Part shown: positions 1-8,469 of the stretch, piece by piece | Layout of the letters: the number at the start of each line of letters is the position of its first letter | How positions within the stretch are numbered: the first letter of the stretch is position 1 | Assembly: GCF_938010525.1 (NCBI RefSeq) | Contig: NZ_CALLVK010000008.1 | Span: 1 to 33,414, forward strand | Source of the DNA: Abiotrophia sp938010525 | Lineage (GTDB): Bacteria; Bacillota; Bacilli; Lactobacillales; Aerococcaceae | Direction: 5' to 3' | DNA length: 33,414 nucleotides | Program-made: the position numbers and the translations under genes | Notes under the pieces: model-generated | What the model was told of the DNA's origin: nothing | Database searches by the model: none | What the model saw: only the letters and a program-made list of their open reading frames with translations

Positions 1-63
1 TGATAGCGAGGACTATTAGGTGGTTTTTTCTTATAGTTTGATAGCATCATAAGGAGGAGACAT
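1..63 (+). other. Leader upstream of pyrB
   Basis: This is a 63-base stretch before pyrB. A T-run at about 23-29 could be the tail of an intrinsic terminator or pyrimidine attenuator whose stem lies outside the window. A strong Shine-Dalgarno sequence, AAGGAGGAG, sits at 51-59 just before the ATG at 64. PyrR-controlled attenuators are common upstream of pyr genes in Firmicutes, but the left half of any such structure is not visible here, so that reading is inference only. Confidence 0.3.
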
Positions 64-945
64 ATGCGAAATTTAGTAAAAATGTCGGATTTAAGCAATG
101 AGGAGGTCTATGGCCTGATTGAGCGAGCCTTAGAGCTCAAGGCAGGAGCCAGTCCCATTCAACGCCCCGACCTCATAGCGGCCAATCTTTTCTTCGAAAA
201 CTCAACGCGAACCAAGCATAGTTTTGAGGTGGCTCAAATGAAGTTGGGCTTGCAGGTCCTGAATTTTGATGCTTCAACCTCTTCTCTTAACAAGGGTGAG
301 ACCCTCTATGATACCTGCAAGACGCTTGAAGCGATAGGCTGCAACATCTTGGTCATTCGCCATAGCCAAGAAGCTTATTATCAGGAACTAGAAGGCTTGA
401 CCATTCCGGTCATCAGCGGTGGTGACGGCAGTGGGGAACATCCTAGCCAGTGTTTGCTGGATTTGATGACCCTCTATGAAGAATTTGGCCGTATAGAAGG
501 GCTGGAGCTAGTTATAGCAGGTGATATCAAGAATTCGCGGGTGGCCCGAAGCAACTATCACATGCTGACCCGATTGGGGGCCAAGGTTCAATTTGTGGGA
601 CCTCAAGTCTTTGCAGACCCGACTTTGGGCCAAATGGTCGACTTCGACCAGGTCATTGACCAGGTTGATGCCTGCATGCTATTACGCGTCCAATTTGAAC
701 GTCATCAGGAGGCGGTAGCCTTAAGCCAAGCAGACTATCATGCTCGCTATGGCTTAACGCCAGCTCGCTATCGAGCCCTTAAGCCTCAGGCCATTGTCAT
801 GCATCCTGCACCAGTCAATCGGGACATGGAGATTGACTCTGACTTGGTGGAAGCTCCTGAATCTCGCATTTTCACTCAGATGACCAATGGCCGTTTTATG
901 CGCCAAGCCATTCTGGAGAAAATCATTGCCGATAACGCCCTCTAA
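64..945 (+). CDS. pyrB: Aspartate carbamoyltransferase catalytic subunit
   Basis: The 293-residue protein transfers the carbamoyl group from carbamoyl phosphate to L-aspartate, the first committed step of pyrimidine synthesis in the cytosol. The carbamoyl-phosphate-binding motif STRT is at residues 47-50, followed by Lys51 where many homologues have Arg. HPSQ is at 126-129, and HPAPVNRD near residue 250 is the aspartate-side signature. The length is normal for the unregulated bacterial trimer, and no pyrI regulatory subunit follows. The start has an ideal RBS (AAGGAGGAG at 51-59). It is the first visible gene of a pyrB-pyrC-carA-carB-pyrF-pyrE run; pyrC begins 23 bases downstream. Control by an attenuator outside the window is likely but not visible. 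Identification is very secure. Confidence 0.97.
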   Translation: MRNLVKMSDLSNEEVYGLIERALELKAGASPIQRPDLIAANLFFENSTRTKHSFEVAQMKLGLQVLNFDASTSSLNKGETLYDTCKTLEAIGCNILVIRHSQEAYYQELEGLTIPVISGGDGSGEHPSQCLLDLMTLYEEFGRIEGLELVIAGDIKNSRVARSNYHMLTRLGAKVQFVGPQVFADPTLGQMVDFDQVIDQVDACMLLRVQFERHQEAVALSQADYHARYGLTPARYRALKPQAIVMHPAPVNRDMEIDSDLVEAPESRIFTQMTNGRFMRQAILEKIIADNAL

Positions 946-968
946 CAAGATAGAAAGGAAGTTACATC

Positions 969-2246
969 ATGTTATTACTCAAAAATGGTCGTCGTCTAGT
1001 CAAGGGGCATTTAGAGCCTGTCGAAATTCTAATTGATGGGGACAAGATATTAGCCATGGACATGGAGCTCAATGCCAGTGCAGATCAAATATTTGACCTT
1101 AAAGGTAAACTTCTAGCACCGGGTTTTATTGACGTCCATGTTCACTGGCGGGAACCAGGTTTTGAATACAAGGAAAATATCTACCATGCTTCCAGAGCGG
1201 CTGCACGCGGTGGCTTCACCACGGCCATGCCCATGCCCAACCTCAATCCGGTACCTGATTCCTATGACCACCTTAAGCCCCAGCTAGATATTATTGCACG
1301 CGATTCGGTTATTCGGGCCATTCCTTACGGAGCCATTACCAAAGGGGAGCTAGGAGAGGACTACGCTCAGTTTGACGAGTTAGCTCAACACGTTTTTGCC
1401 TTCAGTGATGACGGGCGTGGGGTCCAAAATGCTAATATGATGTATGAATCCATGTGTGTTGCCGCCCGACTTAACAAAGCCATTGTGGCCCATTGCGAGG
1501 ACAATTCCCTAATTCGAGGTGGCTGTATGCACTGTGGCTGTCGCAGTCGGGAACTAGGACTGCCAGGTATTCCATCTGTTTGCGAATCGGTTCAGATTGC
1601 CCGCGACATTCTCTTGGCTGAAGCGGCAGGTTGTCACTATCATGTCTGCCATGTGTCGACCAAGGAATCCGTTCGCCTAGTTCGTGAGGCAAAGGCCAAC
1701 GGTATTAAGGTGACCTGCGAAGTCTGCCCCCATCATTTACTGAGTGACGAGGGTGACATTCCCCACAACCATGGCTTCTGGAAAATGAATCCACCCCTGC
1801 GCGCAGCTGAGGACCGTCGAGCCCTAATTGCGGGCCTATTAGATGGGACCATCGACATTATCGCTACTGACCATGCGCCACACGCTCTGTCTGAGAAAGA
1901 CCTGCCAATGCAGGAGGCGGCCTTTGGTATTGTAGGGTCTGAGACAGCCTTTAGCCAGCTCTATACTCACTTTGTCAAGCCAGGCATTATGTCCCTAGAA
2001 TTTCTCTTGGACAAGATGTCGACTAATGTGGCAAAAATCTTTGATCTACCATATGGAAACTTAGCAGTCGGTCAGCCTGCTGATCTAGTCGTTATCGATT
2101 TAGACAAGGTAGCAAGTATCCAACCTGAGAATTTCTTGTCCAAAGGTCGGAATACGCCATACGCCGGTCAAGAAGTTTATGGCTGGCCTATCCTAACCAT
2201 TAGCCAAGGCCGCATCGCCTATCAAGATGCCGCATTTTTTGCCTAA
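969..2246 (+). CDS. pyrC: Dihydroorotase (class I)
   Basis: This is a 425-residue amidohydrolase-superfamily enzyme that cyclises N-carbamoyl-aspartate to dihydroorotate. The metal-binding HxH is at His57/His59 (DVHVHWREPG). AHCED is at about 174-178, HVSTKES near 233 supplies a further metal ligand, and TDHAPH near 300 holds the metal-binding Asp. Length and motif order match the class I bacterial enzyme rather than the shorter E. coli class II form. An unusual cysteine-rich patch, CMHCGC, lies at residues 186-191 in a loop that normally has no cysteine cluster. The RBS is AGAAAGGAAG just upstream. It sits between pyrB and carA in the same operon. Function is secure; the meaning of the cysteine patch is unknown. 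Confidence 0.96.
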   Translation: MLLLKNGRRLVKGHLEPVEILIDGDKILAMDMELNASADQIFDLKGKLLAPGFIDVHVHWREPGFEYKENIYHASRAAARGGFTTAMPMPNLNPVPDSYDHLKPQLDIIARDSVIRAIPYGAITKGELGEDYAQFDELAQHVFAFSDDGRGVQNANMMYESMCVAARLNKAIVAHCEDNSLIRGGCMHCGCRSRELGLPGIPSVCESVQIARDILLAEAAGCHYHVCHVSTKESVRLVREAKANGIKVTCEVCPHHLLSDEGDIPHNHGFWKMNPPLRAAEDRRALIAGLLDGTIDIIATDHAPHALSEKDLPMQEAAFGIVGSETAFSQLYTHFVKPGIMSLEFLLDKMSTNVAKIFDLPYGNLAVGQPADLVVIDLDKVASIQPENFLSKGRNTPYAGQEVYGWPILTISQGRIAYQDAAFFA

Positions 2247-2272
2247 GAGCGTGTAAGACAAGGAGCGAGATT

Positions 2273-3373
2273 ATGTACAGCTATGATAAGCAATTGATTT
2301 TAGAAGATGGAACCATCTACAAGGGCTATGGCTTTGGTGCTGACCGGGCTATGTCAGGGGAAGTCGTCTTTAATACCGCCATGACCGGCTACCAAGAGAC
2401 ACTATCAGACCCTTCTTATAACGGTCAAATTGTCACCTTTACCTATCCCTTAATTGGTAATTATGGCATTAATCGTGATGACTTTGAGACCATTAATCCC
2501 TCTATTAAGGGACTGGTAGTCCGCGAAGTCTGCCAAAAGCCTTCTAACTTCCGTAGCCAAATGTCCTTAGATCAAGCACTCAAAGAACTAGATATCCCAG
2601 GAATTTGGGGGATTGATACCCGCAGTCTGACGCGGAAGATTCGCCAATATGGGACTATTAAAGGTATTATTACTGACTTGTCTCAAGATCCAGAACAAGT
2701 ACTAGAGCAGCTTAGAAAGACTGAGCTGGCCAGGGACCAAATTGCCCAAGTGTCGACTTCTAAGGCCTTCCTGTCGTCAGGAACGGGCTATCGAGTAGTT
2801 CTGGTTGATTTAGGCATGAAGTCAGGTATTCTGCGTGAGCTTAATGAGCGTAACTGTGACATTGTCGTGGTGCCTCATAATATTAGCGCTCAGGAAGTTT
2901 TACGTCTTCAACCTGATGGCGTCATGCTCTCTAATGGACCTGGCGACCCTGAAGATGTGCCAGAGACCATTGCCATGATTGGCCAAATCATGGACAAGCT
3001 ACCAATTTTTGGTATTTGCATGGGCCATCAACTGATTAGTTTGGCAGCAGGAGCCAAGACCTACAAGCTCAAATTTGGCCATCGTGGTGCCAACCATCCT
3101 GTTAAGAACCTCTTGACAGGCAAGGTAGACTTGACTTCGCAAAACCATGGTTACAGTGTAGATATTGACTCATTGGCAGATACAGACCTAGAATTAACTC
3201 ATTTGTCAGTTAATGACCGCACCTGCGAAGGCGTTCGACATAAGTTCTACCCAGTCTTCTCAGTTCAATACCATCCCGAAGCCTCGCCAGGACCACATGA
3301 TCCTAATTATCTCTTTGACCAGTTCATTGAGAATATGAAAGCCTTCCAAGCTCAGTCTCGTCACCACAAGTAA
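2273..3373 (+). CDS. carA: Carbamoyl-phosphate synthase small (glutaminase) subunit
   Basis: The 366-residue small subunit hydrolyses glutamine and passes ammonia to CarB to make carbamoyl phosphate. The N-terminal CPSase small-subunit domain carries GEVVFNTAMTGYQETLSDPS. The C-terminal class I glutamine amidotransferase domain starts near residue 175. The catalytic triad is visible: Cys249 in GICMGHQ, then His334 and Glu336 in QYHPEASPGPHD. Length is typical for a Gram-positive PyrAA. carB begins 12 bases after the stop, as expected for a co-expressed heterodimer. Its place inside the pyr cluster indicates the pyrimidine-dedicated isoform (PyrAA) rather than an arginine-pathway copy. Confidence 0.97.
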   Translation: MYSYDKQLILEDGTIYKGYGFGADRAMSGEVVFNTAMTGYQETLSDPSYNGQIVTFTYPLIGNYGINRDDFETINPSIKGLVVREVCQKPSNFRSQMSLDQALKELDIPGIWGIDTRSLTRKIRQYGTIKGIITDLSQDPEQVLEQLRKTELARDQIAQVSTSKAFLSSGTGYRVVLVDLGMKSGILRELNERNCDIVVVPHNISAQEVLRLQPDGVMLSNGPGDPEDVPETIAMIGQIMDKLPIFGICMGHQLISLAAGAKTYKLKFGHRGANHPVKNLLTGKVDLTSQNHGYSVDIDSLADTDLELTHLSVNDRTCEGVRHKFYPVFSVQYHPEASPGPHDPNYLFDQFIENMKAFQAQSRHHK

Positions 3374-3385
3374 AGGAGTCCTATC

Positions 3386-6300
3386 ATGCCAAAACGTCAA
3401 GATATTCAAACCATTCTGGTCATTGGGTCGGGTCCTATTACAATTGGACAGGCAGCAGAATTCGATTATGCCGGGACTCAAGCTTGCCTTTCTTTGAAGG
3501 AAGAGGGCTACCAAGTTATCCTGGTTAACTCTAATCCGGCCACCATTATGACCGACCGTCAGATTGCCGATAAGGTTTATATGGAGCCACTAACATTAGA
3601 ATTTATCAGCAAAATCATCCGTAAGGAACGGCCTGATGCCTTGTTGCCTACTCTTGGTGGTCAGGTGGGGCTCAACCTTGCCGTTCAATTGCATCGCCAG
3701 GGAGTCTTGGACCAATACGGTGTCGAATTACTAGGCACCAAACTAGCCTCCATCGAGCAAGCGGAAGACCGCCAGCTCTTCCGTCAGCTCATGCAGGAAT
3801 TGGGGGAGCCGGTTCCTGAATCAGAAATAGTCACCAACTTAGATCAAGCTCGAGATTTTGTGGCACAAATTGGCTATCCAGTTATTGTTCGTCCAGCCTT
3901 TACCATGGGGGGGACTGGTGGCGGTATTTGTTATAATGATCAGGATTTAGATGAAATAGTTTCTTCAGGTCTCCATTATTCGCCCGTAACCCAATGTTTG
4001 CTAGAAAAATCCATCGCAGGTTATAAGGAAATTGAGTATGAAGTCATGCGTGATGCCAATGATACTGCCATTGTCGTCTGCAACATGGAAAACATTGACC
4101 CTGTAGGGATTCATACCGGGGATTCAGTCGTGGTGGCCCCATCGCAAACTCTGACTGACCGCGAGTATCACATGTTGCGCGATGTATCCCTTAAGATTAT
4201 TCGGGCCCTCAAGATAGAAGGAGGCTGTAATGTCCAATTAGCCTTGGACCCAGATTCCTTTAACTACTATATCATTGAAGTCAACCCGCGCGTGTCTCGC
4301 TCTTCGGCCTTAGCGTCTAAGGCGACTGGCTACCCGATTGCTAAGATAGCGGCCAAGATTGCCGTTGGCTTAAGACTTGATGAAATCCTCAACCCTGTCA
4401 CCCAGAATTCTTATGCCTGCTTCGAACCCAGCCTAGACTATGTGGTCAGCAAGATTCCACGTTTTCCTTTTGATAAATTCGAACGCGCCGACCGTAAGTT
4501 AGGCACTCAAATGAAGGCAACGGGTGAGGTTATGGCTATGGGGCGGACCTATGAGGAGTCTTTACTGAAGGCTATCCGCTCGCTAGAATACGGCGTCCAC
4601 CACTTGGGCCTACCTAATGGTGATAGTTTTAGTTTGGAAGAAATCATGGAAAAGGTTCAAGCAGGTAGTGATGAACGCCTCTTCTTCATTGGCGAAGCCC
4701 TGAGACGAGGCGTCAGCGTAGATCAGATTCATGACATGACTAAAATCGATCCTTTCTTCCTAGATAAGATGCAGCATATTATTGATTTGGAACATGAACT
4801 CAAGGCCAATCCGCATGACCTCAATCTCTTGGCTTATGCCAAACGTTACGGTTTCTCTGACAAAATCATTGCCCACCGATGGCAAACCACTGAGGCAGAA
4901 GTTTATCAGCTACGTCAAGAAGCGGGCATCACACCAGTCTTCAAGATGGTGGATACCTGTGCGGCAGAATTCGAGTCTTCAACTCCTTACTTCTATTCTA
5001 GCTATGAAGCAGAGAATGAATCCATCGTGACGGACAAACCTAAAATCGTAGTGCTGGGTTCTGGTCCGATTCGTATCGGACAAGGGGTGGAATTTGACTA
5101 CGCAACTGTCCATGCCGTTCTGGCCATTAAGGCGGCAGGTTACGAAGCCATTATCATTAACAACAACCCAGAGACCGTCTCAACCGACTTCACCATTTCT
5201 GATAAACTCTACTTCGAGCCGCTAACCGAAGAAGATGTCATGGCTATCTTGAACCACGAGCAGCCTTTGGGGGTGGTCGTGCAGTTTGGTGGTCAGACTG
5301 CCATTAACTTAGCCGATAAACTCCAAGCTCACGGAATCAAAATCCTTGGGACCAGTCTGGAAGAAATTGACAAGGCTGAAAACCGCGATAAGTTTGAGCA
5401 GCTCTTGCATGAATTAGCTATTCCACAACCTTTAGGTAAGACAGCCTCAGATACGGAAACAGCTGTCGCTAACGCTGCGTTCATTGGCTATCCAGTCTTG
5501 GTACGACCTTCCTATGTCTTGGGCGGTCGCGCCATGGAAATCGTCTATGAAGAAGCTGATTTGCGTCGTTACATGGAGACCGCTGTGCGGGTATCGCCGG
5601 AACATCCTGTCCTAACAGACCGTTACCTGATCGGTCAAGAAATCGAAGTCGACGCCATTTGTGATGGTCAAACAGTAGTCATTCCGGGCATTATGGAACA
5701 TATTGAGCGGGCAGGTGTCCACTCAGGTGACTCTATCGCCGTTTACCCACCTCAGACCTTAAGTCAGGCTCAGAAGGAGCAACTAGTCGACTATACCATT
5801 CGTCTGGCTAAGGGCCTCAACATCGTAGGCCTACTTAATATCCAGTACGTGCTTAGCAAGGGTGAACTCTATGTCTTGGAAGTTAATCCACGCAGTTCAC
5901 GGACGGTGCCATTCCTCAGCAAGATTACCGGCGTCCCCATGGCACAATTAGCTATGCAAGCTATTTTAGGCCAATCCTTAAGTGATCTAGGCTACCAGAC
6001 TGGCTTGCTGCCTGAACCGTCTGCTGTTTACACCAAAGTACCGGTCTTTAGTTTCCAAAAACTCAAGGATGTAGACACCGCCTTAGGGCCTGAAATGAAG
6101 TCAACCGGAGAAGTCATGGGGAGCGACTTAACCTTGGAAAAATCCCTCTACAAAGGACTAGTAGCCGCCGGCATCCAGGTCAAGGACCAAGGGACCATCC
6201 TCTTCACAGTAGCTAACGAAGACAAGGCCGAAGCCTTGGAGCTGGCCCGTCGCTTTAGTGACTTGGGCTTCAATCTCTTGGCCACCCCAGGTACCGCTGA

Positions 6301-6565
6301 TTACCTAAGTCAGGCAGGACTTAAAGTAGCTTCTGTAGGCAAAATCGGTAGTCAGGATCACAATGTCTTAGATGCCATCTATCAAGGGCAAGTAGACCTA
6401 GTCATTAACACCACTTCTAAGGATAAACATGTCACCAAGGATGGCTTCAAGATTCGCCGGGTAGCCAGTGAGCAAGAAATCGTCTGCTTCACCTCTTTGG
6501 ATACTAGTATGGCCCTCTTAAAGGTGCTAGAATCCACCTCTTTCCATATCACGCCTTTGGCCTAG
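3386..6565 (+). CDS. carB: Carbamoyl-phosphate synthase large subunit
   Basis: The 1059-residue ammonia- and ATP-using subunit completes carbamoyl phosphate synthesis. Two homologous halves are visible. Each begins with a pre-ATP-grasp segment (VIGSGPITIGQAAEFDY near residue 12, VLGSGPIRIGQGVEFDY near 556) followed by an ATP-grasp domain. The paired motifs TLGGQVGLN in half 1 and QFGGQTAIN in half 2 differ, as is normal. The C-terminal MGS-like allosteric domain spans roughly 930-1059, with ATPGTADYL and NTTSKDK; in this family it binds UMP or PRPP. Length is close to B. subtilis PyrAB. The RBS is AAAGGAG at about 3372-3378. pyrF follows after 26 bases, with no pyrK or pyrD in between. Confidence 0.97.
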   Translation: MPKRQDIQTILVIGSGPITIGQAAEFDYAGTQACLSLKEEGYQVILVNSNPATIMTDRQIADKVYMEPLTLEFISKIIRKERPDALLPTLGGQVGLNLAVQLHRQGVLDQYGVELLGTKLASIEQAEDRQLFRQLMQELGEPVPESEIVTNLDQARDFVAQIGYPVIVRPAFTMGGTGGGICYNDQDLDEIVSSGLHYSPVTQCLLEKSIAGYKEIEYEVMRDANDTAIVVCNMENIDPVGIHTGDSVVVAPSQTLTDREYHMLRDVSLKIIRALKIEGGCNVQLALDPDSFNYYIIEVNPRVSRSSALASKATGYPIAKIAAKIAVGLRLDEILNPVTQNSYACFEPSLDYVVSKIPRFPFDKFERADRKLGTQMKATGEVMAMGRTYEESLLKAIRSLEYGVHHLGLPNGDSFSLEEIMEKVQAGSDERLFFIGEALRRGVSVDQIHDMTKIDPFFLDKMQHIIDLEHELKANPHDLNLLAYAKRYGFSDKIIAHRWQTTEAEVYQLRQEAGITPVFKMVDTCAAEFESSTPYFYSSYEAENESIVTDKPKIVVLGSGPIRIGQGVEFDYATVHAVLAIKAAGYEAIIINNNPETVSTDFTISDKLYFEPLTEEDVMAILNHEQPLGVVVQFGGQTAINLADKLQAHGIKILGTSLEEIDKAENRDKFEQLLHELAIPQPLGKTASDTETAVANAAFIGYPVLVRPSYVLGGRAMEIVYEEADLRRYMETAVRVSPEHPVLTDRYLIGQEIEVDAICDGQTVVIPGIMEHIERAGVHSGDSIAVYPPQTLSQAQKEQLVDYTIRLAKGLNIVGLLNIQYVLSKGELYVLEVNPRSSRTVPFLSKITGVPMAQLAMQAILGQSLSDLGYQTGLLPEPSAVYTKVPVFSFQKLKDVDTALGPEMKSTGEVMGSDLTLEKSLYKGLVAAGIQVKDQGTILFTVANEDKAEALELARRFSDLGFNLLATPGTADYLSQAGLKVASVGKIGSQDHNVLDAIYQGQVDLVINTTSKDKHVTKDGFKIRRVASEQEIVCFTSLDTSMALLKVLESTSFHITPLA

Positions 6566-6591
6566 TCGGACTTGATCCATAAGGAGGAACT

Positions 6592-7305
6592 ATGAATCAA
6601 AGATATTCTGGCGATGTCATCGTCGCACTAGACTTCAAAAACTTAGAAGAAACCATAGCATTTTTAGCACCCTTTAGTGGCCACGACCAACTCTATGTTA
6701 AGGTTGGGATGGAACTCTATCTACAAAATGGGCCACAAGTCTTATCTGCTCTCAAGGATAGAGGGCATCGCATCTTCCTAGACCTTAAGCTACATGACAT
6801 TCCCAATACAGTTTATGGCGCAAGCAAAGGTTTAGCCCAGTTCAAAGTGGACATGCTTAATTTTCATGCTGCGGGGGGCAAGGAAATGCTGGAGGCTGCC
6901 AAGCAAGGCTTACTTGATGGAGGCAGCCCTGAAACTTTGGCCATCGCAGTAACCCAGTTAACCTCTACCTCTCAAGAACAAATGCAGGCCCAACAATTGA
7001 TTCCAGTAGACCTAGCGACCAGTGTCCGTCATTACGCTCAGTTGACCAAGGAAGCGGGTTTGGATGGAGTTGTTGCCTCGGTTCATGAGGCATCCCTTAT
7101 TCGGGAGGCTTGTGGCCAGGACTTTGCCATTGTCACGCCGGGCATACGCTTGATTGGTGGGCCAAGTCAGGATCAAAAGCGCATCGCCACACCGGAAGTT
7201 GCTCGCCAACTCGGCTCAACTCATATTGTAGTCGGACGCCCAATTACGTTAGCTAGTGACCCGGTCGCCGTATATGATGGCATTTGTCAGAGCTTTTTGA
7301 AGTAA
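6592..7305 (+). CDS. pyrF: Orotidine 5'-phosphate decarboxylase
   Basis: The 237-residue TIM-barrel enzyme decarboxylates OMP to UMP, the last step of the pathway. The active-site signature DLKLHDIPNTV is at residues 64-74, supplying the Asp64/Lys66/Asp69 network. VTPGIR near residue 182 and VVGRPIT near 213 are the phosphate-binding loops. Length is typical of the bacterial type. The RBS AAGGAGG is at about 6581-6587. pyrE follows after 16 bases. In related firmicutes pyrK-pyrD often sits between carB and pyrF; here it does not. Confidence 0.96.
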   Translation: MNQRYSGDVIVALDFKNLEETIAFLAPFSGHDQLYVKVGMELYLQNGPQVLSALKDRGHRIFLDLKLHDIPNTVYGASKGLAQFKVDMLNFHAAGGKEMLEAAKQGLLDGGSPETLAIAVTQLTSTSQEQMQAQQLIPVDLATSVRHYAQLTKEAGLDGVVASVHEASLIREACGQDFAIVTPGIRLIGGPSQDQKRIATPEVARQLGSTHIVVGRPITLASDPVAVYDGICQSFLK

Positions 7306-7321
7306 GAATAGGAGGATTTTC

Positions 7322-7942
7322 ATGTCCAGTGCAAAAGAAATTGCCCAAGAATTATTAGCTATTAAAGCGGTCGCTTTACAGCCCCACCAGTACTTTACAT
7401 GGACATCAGGTATTCAATCGCCAATCTATTGTGACAATCGCCTGACCATGTCCTATCCGTCAGTCCGTCGTAAGATTGCCCAGGCTTTAAGTCATGTCAT
7501 TAGGGAACATTATCCTCAGGTCCAAGTAGTAGCGGGGACAGCAACCGCTGGTATTCCCCACGCGGCTTGGGTCAGCGATTTGCTGGATTTGCCCATGGTT
7601 TATGTACGGGACTCCGCTAAGAAGCACGGTAAGACCAACCAGATTGAAGGGCACTTGACGCCGGGAGCCAAGGTGGTCATAGTAGAAGACTTAATCTCGA
7701 CTGGCTTATCCTCGCTTAAGGTGGCTCAAGCCCTAAAAGATGCAGGATGTCAAGTTCTAGGCGTTGTTGCCATCTTCTCTTATGAATTGACCAAGGCTCA
7801 GCAGGCCTTTGCTGAAGCTGGAGTATGCTACCATACTCTAACCAATTATGACTCCTTGATCGAGGCTGCCTTGGAGGCTCAATATATCGAACAAGAAGAT
7901 GTGGCTTCGCTCCTTGAATGGCGCCAGACATTAGGAAATTAA
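7322..7942 (+). CDS. pyrE: Orotate phosphoribosyltransferase
   Basis: The 206-residue enzyme joins orotate to PRPP to make OMP. The PRPP-binding signature VVIVEDLISTG has its acidic pair at Glu122-Asp123. An upstream loop, VRDSAKKHGKTNQIEG, is the flexible catalytic loop of the family. Length matches the bacillar PyrE. The RBS is AGGAGG at about 7311-7316. It is the last gene of the pyr operon and is followed within ten bases by an intrinsic terminator. Confidence 0.96.
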   Translation: MSSAKEIAQELLAIKAVALQPHQYFTWTSGIQSPIYCDNRLTMSYPSVRRKIAQALSHVIREHYPQVQVVAGTATAGIPHAAWVSDLLDLPMVYVRDSAKKHGKTNQIEGHLTPGAKVVIVEDLISTGLSSLKVAQALKDAGCQVLGVVAIFSYELTKAQQAFAEAGVCYHTLTNYDSLIEAALEAQYIEQEDVASLLEWRQTLGN

Positions 7943-7949
7943 ACTTACA

Positions 7950-7989
7950 GAAAAGTAGGGTTGCAAAGCAACTCTGCTTTTTGCTTTTC
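7950..7989 (+). terminator. Intrinsic terminator of the pyr operon
   Basis: An 11-bp stem pairs AGTAGGGTTGC (7954-7964) with GCAACTCTGCT (7968-7978). It has two G-U wobbles and a 3-base loop and is followed by a T-run. A further outer pairing, GAAAAG with CTTTTC, extends it to 7950-7989. Confidence 0.85.
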
Positions 7990-8095
7990 CGAGGGGAAAC
8001 TATATAAAATTCGTATATTAAGCCTTTAATATTCTAGTGACTAGACAAATTGAAGATAAATTATAGTCTGTAAGCGTTGACTATGAAGTTTACCT

Positions 8096-8124
8096 TTTAT
8101 TTTTTGGCCAAAATAGGGTATGAT
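8096..8124 (+). promoter_or_regulatory. Candidate promoter for the UPF0223-typA unit
   Basis: A good -10 element, TATGAT, lies at 8119-8124, about 30 bases before the RBS of the next gene. The -35 region (about 8096-8101) is T-rich and poor. A TTGACT at 8077-8082 is too far upstream to pair with it. The region is 215 bases long and follows a terminator, so a promoter is expected here. Confidence 0.45.
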
Positions 8125-8157
8125 AATAGTTAGAGTGTTTTGAATGGAGGAACGTGT

Positions 8158-8469
8158 ATGACACAGTTTGAATACCCCCTGAACCCGGATTGGACGACAG
8201 AGGAAATTATTAAGGTCGTCGACTTTCTATCTGCAGTAGAAGCAGTCTACCAGGGTGGGGTCAAATTTAATTCTCTGTGGCCACGTTACCAAGCATTCAA
8301 GCAAATAGTGACCAGTATTGGCGAAGAAAAGCGACTAGATCGAGCTTTCCAGTCAGCTAGTGGTTATTCTATCTACCAGGTCGTTCGGCAAATGAAGACT
8401 CTCAAGGATTCCTCAGCGGACAACCCCGTAGTGCGTATCAACATAGGAGGTTCAAATGGAAGATTTTAA
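8158..8469 (+). CDS. UPF0223 family protein (YktA-like)
   Basis: A small cytosolic protein of 103 residues matching the UPF0223 family, which has no established biochemical role. The recognisable family features are the N-terminal YPLNPDWTTEEII, the central YQGGVKFNSLWPRYQAFK and the helical IYQVVRQMK region. The ATG at 8158 is preferred because GGAGG lies at 8146-8150 with ideal spacing; the frame is open further upstream to a TTG at 8140, but that lacks an RBS. The last 14 bases overlap the phosphatase gene, so the two are translationally coupled. The same pairing of UPF0223 with an inositol-monophosphatase-like gene is seen in B. subtilis (yktA/yktC). Confidence 0.85.
   Translation: MTQFEYPLNPDWTTEEIIKVVDFLSAVEAVYQGGVKFNSLWPRYQAFKQIVTSIGEEKRLDRAFQSASGYSIYQVVRQMKTLKDSSADNPVVRINIGGSNGRF

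Noticed and set aside
1..50. Possible pyrimidine attenuator terminator before pyrB
   Set aside because: Only a T-run is visible; the stem would lie outside the window, so it cannot be supported.
8034..8044. CTAGTGACTAG palindrome in the pyrE-UPF0223 gap
   Set aside because: It is not placed near a convincing promoter and has no second copy; 11-base palindromes of this kind occur by chance.
8112..8125. 14-base string AATAGGGTATGATA shared with 25018-25031
   Set aside because: About two such identical 14-mers are expected by chance in a window this size; both contain a -10-like TATGAT, which explains it.
8140..8157. Upstream TTG start for the UPF0223 gene
   Set aside because: No RBS in front of it, and the GGAGG at 8146-8150 clearly serves the ATG at 8158.
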